NCBI RefSeq assembly: GCF_007990505.1
Contig: NZ_AP019822.1
Span: 620,001-684,000 of the forward strand
DNA length: 64,000 nucleotides
DNA from: Pseudoleptotrichia goodfellowii
Lineage (GTDB): Bacteria > Fusobacteriota > Fusobacteriia > Fusobacteriales > Leptotrichiaceae
Reading direction: 5' to 3'
Position 1 is the first letter of the stretch. Each line of letters opens with the position of its first letter. Shown piece after piece: positions 42,486 to 52,064 of this stretch. The notes under the pieces are model-generated. The model was not told the DNA's origin. It was given only the letters and a program-made list of their open reading frames with translations, and ran no database searches. Made by a program: the position numbers and the translations under genes.

Positions 42486-42755
42486 TTATATTTGAAAGAA
42501 ATTTAGATATAAAGAAATCTGTATAATCAGTATCATCGGCAAACCTATGTAAAAATGCGGCTTTCTCACTTTATGATGATAAAGCATCATTCCGATTATT
42601 CCGCCTAATGCTCCTCCGATTAATGAAAATCCCAATAACGTAGTTTCGGGAATACGCCATTGATGTCGTTCTGCTTTGCGTTTGTCAATTACAAATAATA
42701 GAAAAGTTATAATATTTATTAATATCAGAGATATTATTATAAAAGTTTTTTGCAT
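42486..42755 (-). CDS. DUF1294 small membrane protein
   Basis: An 89-residue inner-membrane protein with three hydrophobic segments. It carries the DUF1294 signature: DKRKAERHQWRIPE (about residues 24-37), LLGFSLIGGALGGIIGM and YHHKVRKPHFYIG. The family often occurs fused to a cold-shock domain; here it stands alone. Function is unknown. It is monocistronic with a good promoter on the minus strand and is convergent with the OmpA-like gene. Confidence 0.9.
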   Translation of the reverse strand: MQKTFIIISLILINIITFLLFVIDKRKAERHQWRIPETTLLGFSLIGGALGGIIGMMLYHHKVRKPHFYIGLPMILIIQISLYLNFFQI

Positions 42756-42787
42756 GATTTATCCTCACGTAATTAAGTATTTTTTTC

Positions 42788-42816
42788 ATTGTATCAGATA
42801 ATAAAAAAGAATGCAA
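42788..42816 (-). promoter_or_regulatory. Promoter of the DUF1294 gene
   Basis: On the minus strand TTGCAT (42816-42811), a 17-base spacer and TACAAT (42793-42788) with a TGA extension. Confidence 0.72.
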
Positions 42817-42892
42817 TTTGGCTGATTTTAAAATAAAACTGCTCTAATATATAACATTCATGAAATAGATTAATAATATAAAAAACCTATAT

Positions 42893-42921
42893 TTTACATT
42901 AATGCTTATTTTTGATAAAAT
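42893..42921 (+). promoter_or_regulatory. Promoter of the 50-residue membrane protein gene
   Basis: TTTACA (42893-42898), a 17-base spacer and TAAAAT (42916-42921) with a TGA extension. Confidence 0.72.
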
Positions 42922-42960
42922 AAATCCATGAAAAATAAATCTGAAAATTAGGAGGAAATG

Positions 42961-43113
42961 ATGTTCTTAATATCTATTTTAGTCATATTATTACTGATTA
43001 TTATACAAATTCTGGGAATTATAGTCGTGAAAATTTCGCAACTGTCGCCGTTAAAAGCTTCCAAGAATGATTTTGATATAAAATCGGTAATAAAGAAAAA
43101 TGACCGATATTAA
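42961..43113 (+). CDS. Small single-span membrane protein (50 residues)
   Basis: An unannotated-length ORF supported by context: a near-consensus promoter 40 bases upstream, an AGGAGG ribosome site at 42950-42955, ATG 42961 (an adjacent in-frame ATG lies at 42958), and a terminator at 43212. The protein is a very hydrophobic helix (about residues 2-24, rich in Ile/Leu/Val) followed by a charged cytoplasmic-type tail SPLKASKNDFDIKSVIKK. I know no homologue. Its position before ilvD, separated by a terminator, suggests an independent gene. Confidence 0.65.
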   Translation: MFLISILVILLLIIIQILGIIVVKISQLSPLKASKNDFDIKSVIKKNDRY

Positions 43114-43211
43114 GGATTCTCACATTATTAAAATCCGAAATTAAAATCATAAACACTAAATTTGATTTTAGTAAAAAATTGGGAAATATAAAATTCTTAT
43201 TATAGACTTTT

Positions 43212-43244
43212 AAGGCGATTCAAATCAGCGTGAGTCGCCTTTTT
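43212..43244 (+). terminator. Terminator upstream of ilvD
   Basis: The 10-bp stem AAGGCGATTC/GAGTCGCCTT (43212-43221 and 43232-43241, one G-U pair) with a T-run. It ends the small membrane protein transcript and could attenuate an ilvD transcript if that starts further upstream; no T-box or leader peptide is visible. The rest of 43114-43306 holds only a weak ACTAAA/TTTAGT repeat near 43155. Confidence 0.78.
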
Positions 43245-43306
43245 CAATAAGAAATTTAATTCGTGAAAAAATTAAGAAATAAATATAAATCAGGAGAGTG
43301 AAATCA

Positions 43307-44971
43307 ATGGCAAGAAGTAACAATTTAACAAAAGGAGCGGCAAGAGCTCCGCACAGGTCACTGTTGAAAGGACTGGGATTTACAAGCGATGAAATGAACA
43401 AACCTCTGATAGGAATTGCAAATTCCTTTAACGAAATAATACCGGGGCATGTTCATTTGAAAACACTGGTGCAGGCTGTAAAAGACGGTATAAGAAATGC
43501 AGGCGGAGTGCCTATGGAATTTAATACTATAGGTATTTGTGACGGGCTTGCAATGAATCATATAGGAATGAAATATTCTCTTGTAACGAGAAATATAATA
43601 GCCGATTCCATAGAGGCAACGGCAATGGCTACGCCCTTTGATGCGTTAGTATTTATACCGAATTGTGATAAAGTCGTTCCGGGAATGCTTATCGCAGCGG
43701 CAAGACTGAATATACCTTCATTGTTTATAAGCGGAGGAGCTATGCTTGCGGGTGTGTACAAAGGGAAAAAAGTCGGATTAAGTAACGTTTTTGAAGCTGT
43801 GGGAGAGTATGAAGCGGGACTTATAACAAGAAAAGAACTGAATATGGTAGAAGATATGGCTTGTCCTACATGCGGCTCATGTTCGGGAATGTATACTGCA
43901 AATACAATGAACTGCCTTACAGAAGCATTGGGAATGGGACTTCCCGGGAACGGAACAGTGCCGGCAGTATTTTCCGAGAGAATAAGACTGGCTAAAAAAG
44001 CCGGAATGCAAATTGTGGAAGTGTTGAAAAAAGATTTGAGACCGAAAGATATTATGACAAGAGAGGCCTTTGAAAATGCCGTGGCTGTGGATATGGCATT
44101 GGGAGGATCGTCAAATACGGCATTGCATTTGCCGGCGATAGCACATGAAGCGGGAGTGAAATTGACACTGGACGATTTTAACGAAATTGCCAAGAAAACA
44201 CCTCAATTATGTAAACTTTCACCGTCGGGAGAATATTTTATAGAGGACTTATACAGAGCGGGCGGAGTTACAGGAGTAATGAAAAGAATGTATGAAAACG
44301 GAAGGCTGCACGGAGATGCCAAAACGGTAGCATTGGAAACACAGGCAGAACTTGTAAAAGGTGCTTATATAAATGATGAAGATGTAATCAAACCTTGGAA
44401 TAAACCTACTTATGAAACAGGAGGAATAGCTGTACTCAAAGGGAATCTGGCTCCTGACGGCTCGGTTGTAAAAGAAGGGGCCGTTGACAGAGAAATGCTT
44501 GTCCATTCGGGACCTGCAAAAGTATTTAACAATGAAGAAGACGCTGTTGAAGCTATCAGAGGAGGAAAAATAGTCGCAGGAGATGTGGTAGTTATAAGAT
44601 ATGAAGGACCTAAGGGAGGACCGGGGATGAGAGAAATGCTTGCTCCTACTGCTATGATAGCAGGAATGGGACTTGATAAAGATGTCGCACTTATAACTGA
44701 CGGAAGATTTTCGGGAGCTACGAGAGGAGCTTCAATAGGACATGTTTCTCCCGAAGCTGCATCAGGCGGAACAATCGGTGTAGTAAAAGACGGTGATATA
44801 ATAGAAATAGATATTCCTCAAAGAAAATTGAACGTAAAATTATCTGATGAGGAAATAGCTGAAAGAAAAGCTCAAATGGAGCCATTTAAAATAGAAGTGA
44901 AAGGTTATTTGAAGAAGTATGCGATGCATGTATCATCAGCTGCGGAGGGTGCTATAGAAATTCTTGATTAA
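43307..44971 (+). CDS. ilvD: Dihydroxy-acid dehydratase
   Basis: Iron-sulphur dehydratase common to valine, leucine and isoleucine synthesis. The 554-residue product has the cluster ligands in [12 protein letters not shown] and [20 protein letters not shown] (read as [11 protein letters not shown]), plus [20 protein letters not shown] and the C-terminal [19 protein letters not shown] use ATG 43307, nine bases after AGGAGA, not the GTG at 43298. It is the first gene of the branched-chain cluster and is separated from ilvA by 166 bases that hold a hairpin at 45008. Confidence 0.97.
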   Translation: MARSNNLTKGAARAPHRSLLKGLGFTSDEMNKPLIGIANSFNEIIPGHVHLKTLVQAVKDGIRNAGGVPMEFNTIGICDGLAMNHIGMKYSLVTRNIIADSIEATAMATPFDALVFIPNCDKVVPGMLIAAARLNIPSLFISGGAMLAGVYKGKKVGLSNVFEAVGEYEAGLITRKELNMVEDMACPTCGSCSGMYTANTMNCLTEALGMGLPGNGTVPAVFSERIRLAKKAGMQIVEVLKKDLRPKDIMTREAFENAVAVDMALGGSSNTALHLPAIAHEAGVKLTLDDFNEIAKKTPQLCKLSPSGEYFIEDLYRAGGVTGVMKRMYENGRLHGDAKTVALETQAELVKGAYINDEDVIKPWNKPTYETGGIAVLKGNLAPDGSVVKEGAVDREMLVHSGPAKVFNNEEDAVEAIRGGKIVAGDVVVIRYEGPKGGPGMREMLAPTAMIAGMGLDKDVALITDGRFSGATRGASIGHVSPEAASGGTIGVVKDGDIIEIDIPQRKLNVKLSDEEIAERKAQMEPFKIEVKGYLKKYAMHVSSAAEGAIEILD

Positions 44972-45007
44972 ATATTATAAATATCAAATATATTTTTTCA
45001 CTGAACT

Positions 45008-45043
45008 ACGGTACAAGTCAATAAGGTGTAATTGTACCTTCGT
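45008..45043 (+). promoter_or_regulatory. Hairpin between ilvD and ilvA
   Basis: GGTACAA (45010-45016) pairs with TTGTACC (45032-45038) with flanking ACG/CGT. No T-run follows, so it is not a standard terminator; it may be an mRNA processing or regulatory structure. Confidence 0.35.
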
Positions 45044-45137
45044 AAATGTAATCGGAAATAGCTGATAAAAAGCTTAATCAAGAATTTTTATACACAGGAT
45101 AAATAAAGTTTTAAAAATTATAATAGAAGGTGGAAAA

Positions 45138-46361
45138 ATGCACAAATTATATGATTTTATGGAAGCAAGAGAAAGAGTGGGGACGGTCATTGTAAAGACT
45201 AAACTTATTCACAGTAATGTTTTTTCTGAAGAAGCCGGAAATGATGTATATATAAAGCCGGAAAATCTTCAGGTGACAGGATCGTTTAAAGTTAGAGGGG
45301 CTTACAACAAAATGTCCAAATTGACAGAAGAAGAAAAGAAAAAAGGTATCATAGCTTCTTCGGCGGGAAATCATGCTCAGGGTGTGGCTCTTGCAGCTCA
45401 AAAACTGGGGATAAAAGCAGTTATAGTAATGCCTAAGCATACTCCTCTTATAAAAGTGGAAGCGACAAAAAAATACGGAGCAGAAGTTATTCTCTCGGGA
45501 GAAGTATATGATGAAGCATATCAGAAGGCTTTAGAGCTTCAGGAGAAAGAAGGATATGTTTTTATTCATCCTTTTAATGACGAAGATGTAATAGAAGGAC
45601 AGGGAACGATAGCTCTTGAAGTATTGGAAGAGTTGCCTGATGCGGATATAGTAATGGTACCTTTAGGTGGAGGAGGACTTATTTCGGGAGTTGCTGCAGC
45701 GGCGAAACTGAAAAATCCTCAAATAAAAATAATAGGAGTAGAGCCTGAAGGGGCGGCAAGTGCCAAAGCTTCTATTGATAAAGATGAAGTAGTCGAACTT
45801 AAAGAAGCCAGTACGATTGCAGACGGAGCAGCGGTGAAAAAAATCGGAAATATTGATTTTGATTATATAAAAAAATATGTCGACGAGATTATAACGGTGT
45901 CCGATTATGAATTGATGGAAGCATTTCTGTTATTGGTAGAGAAACATAAAATTGTAGCTGAAAATGCCGGGATTTTATCAATAGCAGGATTGAAAAAGCT
46001 GAAAGACAAAAACAAAAAGGTTATATCTATATTAAGTGGCGGAAATATTGATGTTTTGACAATTTCGTCAATGATAAATAAAGGATTGGTAGTAAGGGGA
46101 AGAATATTCAAATTTTCTGTTGATTTACCTGATAAGCCGGGACAACTGGTGGCAGTATCGCAAATTTTGGCAAAAGAAAATGCCAATGTAATAAGGCTTG
46201 ATCATAATCAGTTTAAAAATCTTGATAGATTTCACGAAGTGGAATTACAGGTAACGGTAGAAACAAACGGGGAAGAACATATTAAAAAAATTATAGAAAG
46301 CTTTAAAAAAGAGGGATACGTAGTAAAAAGACTTAATTCTCGTGAAACAATGGAAGAATAG
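45138..46361 (+). CDS. ilvA: Threonine ammonia-lyase (threonine deaminase)
   Basis: PLP enzyme making 2-oxobutanoate from threonine for isoleucine. The 407-residue product has the PLP lysine in TGSFKVRGAYNKM (about residue 54), SSAGNHAQGVA, the phosphate loop PLGGGGLISG and a C-terminal ACT domain (about 325-400, SVDLPDKPGQLVAVSQIL). The single ACT domain and length fit the shorter, often catabolic/TdcB-like-plus-ACT class rather than the 514-residue E. coli IlvA, but the cluster position supports an isoleucine role. Confidence 0.94.
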   Translation: MHKLYDFMEARERVGTVIVKTKLIHSNVFSEEAGNDVYIKPENLQVTGSFKVRGAYNKMSKLTEEEKKKGIIASSAGNHAQGVALAAQKLGIKAVIVMPKHTPLIKVEATKKYGAEVILSGEVYDEAYQKALELQEKEGYVFIHPFNDEDVIEGQGTIALEVLEELPDADIVMVPLGGGGLISGVAAAAKLKNPQIKIIGVEPEGAASAKASIDKDEVVELKEASTIADGAAVKKIGNIDFDYIKKYVDEIITVSDYELMEAFLLLVEKHKIVAENAGILSIAGLKKLKDKNKKVISILSGGNIDVLTISSMINKGLVVRGRIFKFSVDLPDKPGQLVAVSQILAKENANVIRLDHNQFKNLDRFHEVELQVTVETNGEEHIKKIIESFKKEGYVVKRLNSRETMEE

Positions 46362-46477
46362 AGATTTTATGATACACCGGAAATGAAAATACGGGAAATT
46401 TAAATAAATCAGACTGGAGAGACATAGTTTGTAAATAAGGGAGAATTAAAAAATTAATTGAAAGGCGGTTGGAAAAG

Positions 46478-48196
46478 ATGAGTATTGAAATAATTAACGG
46501 AGCGAGAATATTGTTGGAATGCCTTCACAGAATCGGAGTAACGGATATTTTCGGATACCCGGGAGGTGCGGTAATTCCTATTTATGATGAGATTTATAAG
46601 TATGACGGAATAAATCATTATTTTGCCAGACATGAGCAGGGAGCAGCACATGAGGCTGACGGATATGCCAGAGTTTCAGGGAAAATTGGAGTATGTCTTG
46701 CCACGTCGGGACCCGGAGCGACAAATCTTGTTACGGGAATAATGACAGCACATATGGATTCTATTCCAATGCTTGCAATCACAGGGCAAGTAAGCAGTTC
46801 GCTATTAGGAAAAGACGCATTTCAGGAAAGTGATATAGTAGGGATAACGGTGCCTATAACAAAAATGAATTATCTGGTGCAGGATATAAAAAACTTGCCG
46901 AGAATAATAAAAGAAGCATATTATATAGCAACAACAGGAAGACCGGGACCTGTACTCATAGATATTCCTAAAGACATTCAATTACAGGAAATAACATATG
47001 AAGAATTTAACAAATTATACGAAAAAGATTTTAAACTGGAAGGCTACGATCCTACATATAAGGGGCATCAGGGACAGATAAAAAGAGCGTTAAAACTGAT
47101 AAAAGAAGCAAAGAAACCTTTAATAATAGCAGGAGCGGGCGTTCTAAAAGCAAAGGCTTCAGAAGAATTAAGAGAGTTTGCCGATAAGACGCAAACGCCT
47201 GTAGCTATGACTTTACTCGGATTGGGAACTTTTCCCGGCGATCATGAGCTATCTTTGGGAATGCTTGGAATGCACGGAACAGTTTATGCCAATTATGCCA
47301 CAGATGAAGCTGATCTCGTAATTGCAGCAGGGATAAGATTTGATGACAGAATTACGGGGAATCCCGACACATTCTGTCCTAAAGCAAAAATTATACATAT
47401 AGATATTGACCCGGCGGAAATAGGCAAAAATAAGGATATAGATGTGCCGATTGTCGGAGATTTGAAAAATGTGTTGACAGAAATTAATAAGGAAATCGGT
47501 AAATTAAGTCACAGTGAATGGATCGAAAAAGTGAAAGGCTGGAAGAATGAGTATCCGCTTGTTTACAGAAAAGTATCCGAAGATAAACTTATACCTCAGG
47601 AAGTACTGGAAGAGTTGAATAATATTCTGAAAGGGGATGCAATCATAGTAACCGATGTAGGACAGCATCAAATGTGGACAGCACAGTTTATGACTTATCA
47701 GAATCCTGACTCTATTGTTACATCGGGAGGAGCAGGAACTATGGGATTCGGATTACCTGCCGCAATAGGAGCTCAAGTGGCTATGCCTGATAAAAAGGTT
47801 GTGTTGATAGTAGGAGACGGAGGTTTTCAAATGACTTTTCAGGAACTTATGCTCATAAGACAGTATAAACTTCCTGTGAAAGTGTTGATTATAAATAATT
47901 CCTTCCTTGGAATGGTAAGACAGTGGCAGGAAATATTTAATGATAAAAGATATTCTTTTGTAGATCTGACTTATAATCCCGACTTTATGAAAATAGGTGA
48001 AGCCTACGGGATAAAAACAGTAAAAATTGAAAATAAAGAAGAATTAAAAAATAAAATGGAAGAACTTATAAAATCTGATGAAGGTATAGTAATAAACTGT
48101 ATTGTTGAAAAAGAAGAAAATGTGTATCCTATGATACCTGCAGGAACAAGTGTGGCACAAATGGTAGGTAAGAGAGGGGTGTTGGAAGATGAATAA
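46478..48196 (+). CDS. ilvB: Acetolactate synthase large subunit
   Basis: TPP/FAD enzyme condensing pyruvate with pyruvate or 2-oxobutanoate. 572 residues: DIFGYPGGAVIPIYDE, ARHEQGAAHEADGYAR with the catalytic Glu, TSGPGATNLVTGI, AITGQVSS and the TPP motif GDGGFQMTFQELM ending in IINN. I start at ATG 46478, nine bases after AAGGCGG, rather than TTG 46469. The stop overlaps the start of ilvN in ATGAATAA, indicating translational coupling. Confidence 0.97.
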   Translation: MSIEIINGARILLECLHRIGVTDIFGYPGGAVIPIYDEIYKYDGINHYFARHEQGAAHEADGYARVSGKIGVCLATSGPGATNLVTGIMTAHMDSIPMLAITGQVSSSLLGKDAFQESDIVGITVPITKMNYLVQDIKNLPRIIKEAYYIATTGRPGPVLIDIPKDIQLQEITYEEFNKLYEKDFKLEGYDPTYKGHQGQIKRALKLIKEAKKPLIIAGAGVLKAKASEELREFADKTQTPVAMTLLGLGTFPGDHELSLGMLGMHGTVYANYATDEADLVIAAGIRFDDRITGNPDTFCPKAKIIHIDIDPAEIGKNKDIDVPIVGDLKNVLTEINKEIGKLSHSEWIEKVKGWKNEYPLVYRKVSEDKLIPQEVLEELNNILKGDAIIVTDVGQHQMWTAQFMTYQNPDSIVTSGGAGTMGFGLPAAIGAQVAMPDKKVVLIVGDGGFQMTFQELMLIRQYKLPVKVLIINNSFLGMVRQWQEIFNDKRYSFVDLTYNPDFMKIGEAYGIKTVKIENKEELKNKMEELIKSDEGIVINCIVEKEENVYPMIPAGTSVAQMVGKRGVLEDE

Positions 48197-48677
48197 AGAG
48201 CATGAAATTCTAATAATAGCAAAAAATACTAACGGAATAGTTGCCAGAATAATGTCATTATTTAACAGAAGGGGATATTTTGTAAATAAAATGACTGCAG
48301 GGGTGACCAATAAAACAGGTTATGCGAGATTGACACTGACTGTAGCGGGAGATGAAAAGTCTCTTGACCAGATACAGAAACAGGTGTATAAAATAGTTGA
48401 CGTAGTAAAAGTAAAAGTATTTCCTGCGAACGGAGTTATAAGAAGGGAACTTATGCTTATTAAAGTTAAATCGGACAGTGACACAAGATCGCAAATAGTT
48501 CAGATAGCTGATATTTATAGAGGAAAAGTGCTGGATGTGTCGCCTACTTCTCTTATAATAGAACTTACAGGGGATGTCCAAAAATTAAGAGGATTCGTGG
48601 AAATAATGAGAGATTACGGAATACTTGAAATGGCTAAAACAGGAGTTACGGCAATGAGTAGAGGAGAGAAATTGTAG
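48189..48677 (+). CDS. ilvN: Acetolactate synthase small (regulatory) subunit
   Basis: 162 residues with an N-terminal ACT domain (ILIIAKNTNGIVARIMSLFNRRGY; residues 5-28 region) and the C-terminal ALS_ss domain (SQIVQIADIYRGKVLDVSP, ELTGDVQKLRGFVEIM). It confers valine feedback inhibition on IlvB in known systems. It overlaps ilvB by eight bases and is followed by leuA after 79 bases. Confidence 0.96.
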   Translation: MNKEHEILIIAKNTNGIVARIMSLFNRRGYFVNKMTAGVTNKTGYARLTLTVAGDEKSLDQIQKQVYKIVDVVKVKVFPANGVIRRELMLIKVKSDSDTRSQIVQIADIYRGKVLDVSPTSLIIELTGDVQKLRGFVEIMRDYGILEMAKTGVTAMSRGEKL

Positions 48678-48756
48678 AATTTTCTTATTATAACGGTAGT
48701 TTATATGATTTGCAGATAACGGAAATATCAAGTTTAAAAAATCAGAGGAGCCGAGT

Positions 48757-50262
48757 ATGAAAAAAATAAAAATATTCGATACGACATTAAGGGACGGGGA
48801 GCAGACACCGAGAGTAAATCTTAATGCTGAAGAAAAGTTGAGGATAGCAAAGCAGCTCGAAGCTATGGGAGTAGATATAATAGAAGCCGGATTTGCAGTG
48901 GCATCGCTGGGGGATTTTGAGGCGGTAAAGATGATTGCAGAAAATGTTGAAAAATCCACTGTTACAAGTTTGGCAAGAGCTGTAAAAAAAGATATAGAAG
49001 TTGCGGCAGGAGCACTAAAAAAAGCTAAAAAGCCGAGAATACATACTTTTATAGCGACATCGCCCATACATAGGGAATACAAACTTAAAATGACAAAAGA
49101 AGAAATTTTGAAAAAAGTTACGGAAATGGTAACTTATGCAAAGTCTTTTGTAGATGATGTGGAATTTTCGGCGGAAGATGCGACAAGGACTGAAAAAGAG
49201 TATTTGGTAGAGGTATATGAAACAGCAATAAAAGCGGGAGCGACTACATTGAATGTTCCGGATACCGTAGGATACAGAACTCCCGATGAAATGTACGAAC
49301 TCATAAAATATTTGAAAGAAAATGTAAAAGGCATTGAAAATGTAGATATATCAGTGCATTGTCATGACGATTTAGGGCTGTCGGTGGCAAATTCCATTGC
49401 GGCAATAAAAGCGGGAGCAACACAAATAGAGTGTACAATAAACGGACTCGGGGAAAGAGCCGGAAATACTTCTCTTGAAGAAGTTGTGATGATAGTGAAA
49501 ACAAGAAAAGATATATTTGATGAATATGAAACGGCTATTGATACAAAACAGCTTTATCCTGTGAGTAAACTCGTAAGTCTTTTGACAGGGGTCACTGCAC
49601 AGCCTAATAAAGCTATAGTCGGAGCCAATGCTTTCGCACACGAATCGGGAATACATCAACACGGGGTTTTGGCGAATCCCGAAACATATGAAATAATGAA
49701 GCCTGAAACTGTGGGAAGAAATACTGACAGCCTGGTTTTGGGAAAATTATCAGGAAAACACGCTTTTGTTCAAAAGTTGAGTGCATTAGGTTTTGAAGAT
49801 ATGGCAGATGATAAAGTTGAAGAACTGTTCAGTGAGTTTAAAAAACTTGCAGATAAGAAAAAATACGTACTTGATGAAGATATAATTTCTCTTGTTACAG
49901 GAGATGCTGCGAAAATTGAAGGTAAATTATCACTTGAGCATTTTGAAATAACGAGAAAGGATAAAAAACCTAAAGCTGAGATAACAATTAGTATAAATAA
50001 AGAGAAAAAATCGGGAGAGGCTTTCGGAGACGGGCCTGTTGATGCGGCTTACAATGCTGTAAATAAGATTTTGAATGATTCATTTGTTCTTGAAGAATAT
50101 AAACTTGATTCTATAACGGGAGATACCGATGCACAGGCACAGGTTGTCGTTATACTGGAAAAAGAAGGAAAAAGGTTTATGGGAAGAGGACAAAGTACGG
50201 ACATTGTCGAAGCAAGTATAAATGCTTATATAAATGGAATAAACAGACTTTATAAAAATTAA
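48757..50262 (+). CDS. leuA: 2-isopropylmalate synthase
   Basis: First committed step to leucine: acetyl-CoA plus 2-oxoisovalerate. 501 residues with FDTTLRDGEQTPRV (about 6-19), GADVIEAGFAVAS-like segment, the metal-binding VHCHDDLGLSVANS, NGLGERAGNTSLEE and HESGIHQHGVL, then the LeuA dimer regulatory domain (about 380-501) for leucine feedback. Its strong similarity to homocitrate/citramalate synthases is limited by the leu neighbours, which make LeuA the best call. Confidence 0.95.
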   Translation: MKKIKIFDTTLRDGEQTPRVNLNAEEKLRIAKQLEAMGVDIIEAGFAVASLGDFEAVKMIAENVEKSTVTSLARAVKKDIEVAAGALKKAKKPRIHTFIATSPIHREYKLKMTKEEILKKVTEMVTYAKSFVDDVEFSAEDATRTEKEYLVEVYETAIKAGATTLNVPDTVGYRTPDEMYELIKYLKENVKGIENVDISVHCHDDLGLSVANSIAAIKAGATQIECTINGLGERAGNTSLEEVVMIVKTRKDIFDEYETAIDTKQLYPVSKLVSLLTGVTAQPNKAIVGANAFAHESGIHQHGVLANPETYEIMKPETVGRNTDSLVLGKLSGKHAFVQKLSALGFEDMADDKVEELFSEFKKLADKKKYVLDEDIISLVTGDAAKIEGKLSLEHFEITRKDKKPKAEITISINKEKKSGEAFGDGPVDAAYNAVNKILNDSFVLEEYKLDSITGDTDAQAQVVVILEKEGKRFMGRGQSTDIVEASINAYINGINRLYKN

Positions 50263-50289
50263 TTTTGAAATTTGGAAAAGGAAACTGAA

Positions 50290-51129
50290 ATGAACCGAAA
50301 AATAATAAAAAACTCAGTAATATTATTATTTTGTGTAATAGTTGTGTTTTTAATATATGCTCATTATGAATACAGACATATAAAAATAAGAACCATAGAA
50401 ATAGCTTCAAAGGATGTTCCCGAAGAATTTAACGGGAAGAAAATACTTTATGTTGCCGATTTTCAGTATGATACAATGATGAGATTCAATAAAAAGCAGC
50501 TGAAAAAAGCGATAGATCTTATAAATGAGCAGAAAAAGGATATAATACTTTTAGGAGGAGATTATTCTACTTGGGAAAAATACAGACCGCACTTTTATAA
50601 AGAAGCCGAAAATCTTAAGATTCCTCAATACGGAGTATATGCAATATACGGAAATCATGAATATCCGAATATTGAAGGGAGTAATGAGAGTCTAAAAAAA
50701 TTGGGATATAATCTTCTTATAAACGAAAATAAAAAAATAACAATAAATAATCAAAGTATATATATTGCGGGAGTGGAAGATCTGTGGCACGGAAAACCCG
50801 ATGCTGAAAAAGCTCTTAACGGTGTAAAAAAAGAAGATTTTGCGATATTTATGACACACAATCCCGAATATTTTGAGGAAATGACGGAAAGTCAAAAAAA
50901 ACGGGCTGATATGACTTTGGCAGCACATACTCATGGAGGACAGGTAACATTTTTCGGTAAAATAGTTTTCGCTCCTATAAAACATAAAGATAAATACGGA
51001 TACGGAATGAAAGAATATGACGGACACAAGATTTATACCACATCGGGAGTGGGAGGAAGTTTTCTTGAAATGTTTATCAGATTTTTTGCTCCGCCTGAAA
51101 TAGTAATATTTGAATTGAAAAGAGTCTGA
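50290..51129 (+). CDS. Membrane-anchored metallophosphoesterase, copy 1
   Basis: 279 residues: one N-terminal membrane segment (about 8-24) ending YAHYEY, then a calcineurin-like phosphoesterase domain of the YkuE/YaeI type. Motifs are LYVADFQYD (where Gln replaces the usual His of D-x-H), ILLGGDYS, YGNHEYP, FMTHNPEYF and AAHTHGGQ. YaeI-type enzymes cleave UDP-diacylglucosamine or related lipids; substrate here is unknown. The start is ATG 50290, eight bases after AAAAGG. It is followed by a near-duplicate, and both sit oddly between leuA and leuC. Confidence 0.85.
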   Translation: MNRKIIKNSVILLFCVIVVFLIYAHYEYRHIKIRTIEIASKDVPEEFNGKKILYVADFQYDTMMRFNKKQLKKAIDLINEQKKDIILLGGDYSTWEKYRPHFYKEAENLKIPQYGVYAIYGNHEYPNIEGSNESLKKLGYNLLINENKKITINNQSIYIAGVEDLWHGKPDAEKALNGVKKEDFAIFMTHNPEYFEEMTESQKKRADMTLAAHTHGGQVTFFGKIVFAPIKHKDKYGYGMKEYDGHKIYTTSGVGGSFLEMFIRFFAPPEIVIFELKRV

Positions 51130-51134
51130 TAGAA

Positions 51135-51995
51135 ATGGGGATATTCAAAAAGGAAACTTTGAAAAAAATGAAATATATATTTTTAACTTTATTTGTATTA
51201 GGAATTATCGCACTCATATATGCCCATTATGAATATACACAAATTAAAATAAAAACTTTGGAAATTGCTTCAAAGGATATTCCCGAAGAATTTGACGGAA
51301 AGACAATAATTTTTGCGGCAGACTTTCAGTTGGATACTTATGCGAGATTTAATAAAAAACAGTCGGACAGAATAATAAATCTTATAAATGAACAGGAAAA
51401 AGACCTTATAATTTTAGGAGGAGATTATACAAACTGGACAGGCAAAATTCCCCGATTTTATAAGGAAATGGAAAAACTGAAAAAACCCGAATACGGAATA
51501 TATGCAGTTTTGGGAAATCACGATTATAATTCTGCTCCGAAAAATGTCGAAAATCTGAAAAGACTCGGTTATAAAGTTCTTGTAAATGAGAACGATAAAA
51601 TTATGATAAATAAACAGAGTATTTATATTTCGGCAGTCGATGATTTGCTGAAAGGGAAACCTGATGCCGAAAAAGCTCTCGAAGGGATAAAAAAAGAGGA
51701 TTTTAACATATATATTACTCATAATCCCGATTATTTTGAAGATATGACCGAGGAGCAGAAAAACCGTTCGGATATAACTTTGGCAGGGCACACTCACGGA
51801 GGGCAGATAACACTTTTCGGACTGATACTTTTAGCTGAGATAAAGCACCCTTGGAAATACGGATACGGACTCAAAGAATATGACGGACATAAAATATACA
51901 CTACATCAGGTGTGGGAGGCAGTGCTTTTGAACTGTTTATCAGATTTTTTGCACAGCCTGAAATAGTTGTGTTGAAGTTGAAAAAAATCAATTAA
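51135..51995 (+). CDS. Membrane-anchored metallophosphoesterase, copy 2
   Basis: 286 residues, a tandem paralogue of the preceding gene and alignable end to end: TM segment then AHYEY, IEIASKD/LEIASKDIPEEFDGK, FAADFQLD (again D-x-Q), ILGGDYTNW, LGNHDYN, YITHNPDYF and AGHTHGGQ, ending SGVGGSAFE. Its ATG lies five bases after the copy 1 stop with no good ribosome site. An AAAAAGGAAACT string, matching the site used by copy 1, lies downstream before ATG 51168, so the true start may be 51168. Catalytic metal ligands are otherwise intact. Confidence 0.83.
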   Translation: MGIFKKETLKKMKYIFLTLFVLGIIALIYAHYEYTQIKIKTLEIASKDIPEEFDGKTIIFAADFQLDTYARFNKKQSDRIINLINEQEKDLIILGGDYTNWTGKIPRFYKEMEKLKKPEYGIYAVLGNHDYNSAPKNVENLKRLGYKVLVNENDKIMINKQSIYISAVDDLLKGKPDAEKALEGIKKEDFNIYITHNPDYFEDMTEEQKNRSDITLAGHTHGGQITLFGLILLAEIKHPWKYGYGLKEYDGHKIYTTSGVGGSAFELFIRFFAQPEIVVLKLKKIN

Positions 51996-52064
51996 TGCAA
52001 GTATGAAAATTGGAAATATTTGAAATAAAACATTAGAGAGAAAATCATAAAAATCGGAGGAAAA

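Noticed and set aside
43114-43306. A T-box or leader peptide controlling ilvD
   Set aside because: No AGGGTGG-type antiterminator core, no run of Ile/Val/Leu codons in a short ORF, and the terminator there is explained by the preceding small gene.
43558-44193. A 211-codon open frame on the minus strand inside ilvD
   Set aside because: It is antisense to a strongly conserved dehydratase, has no recognisable protein family and no suitable ribosome site; open antisense frames arise readily from purine-rich codon bias here.
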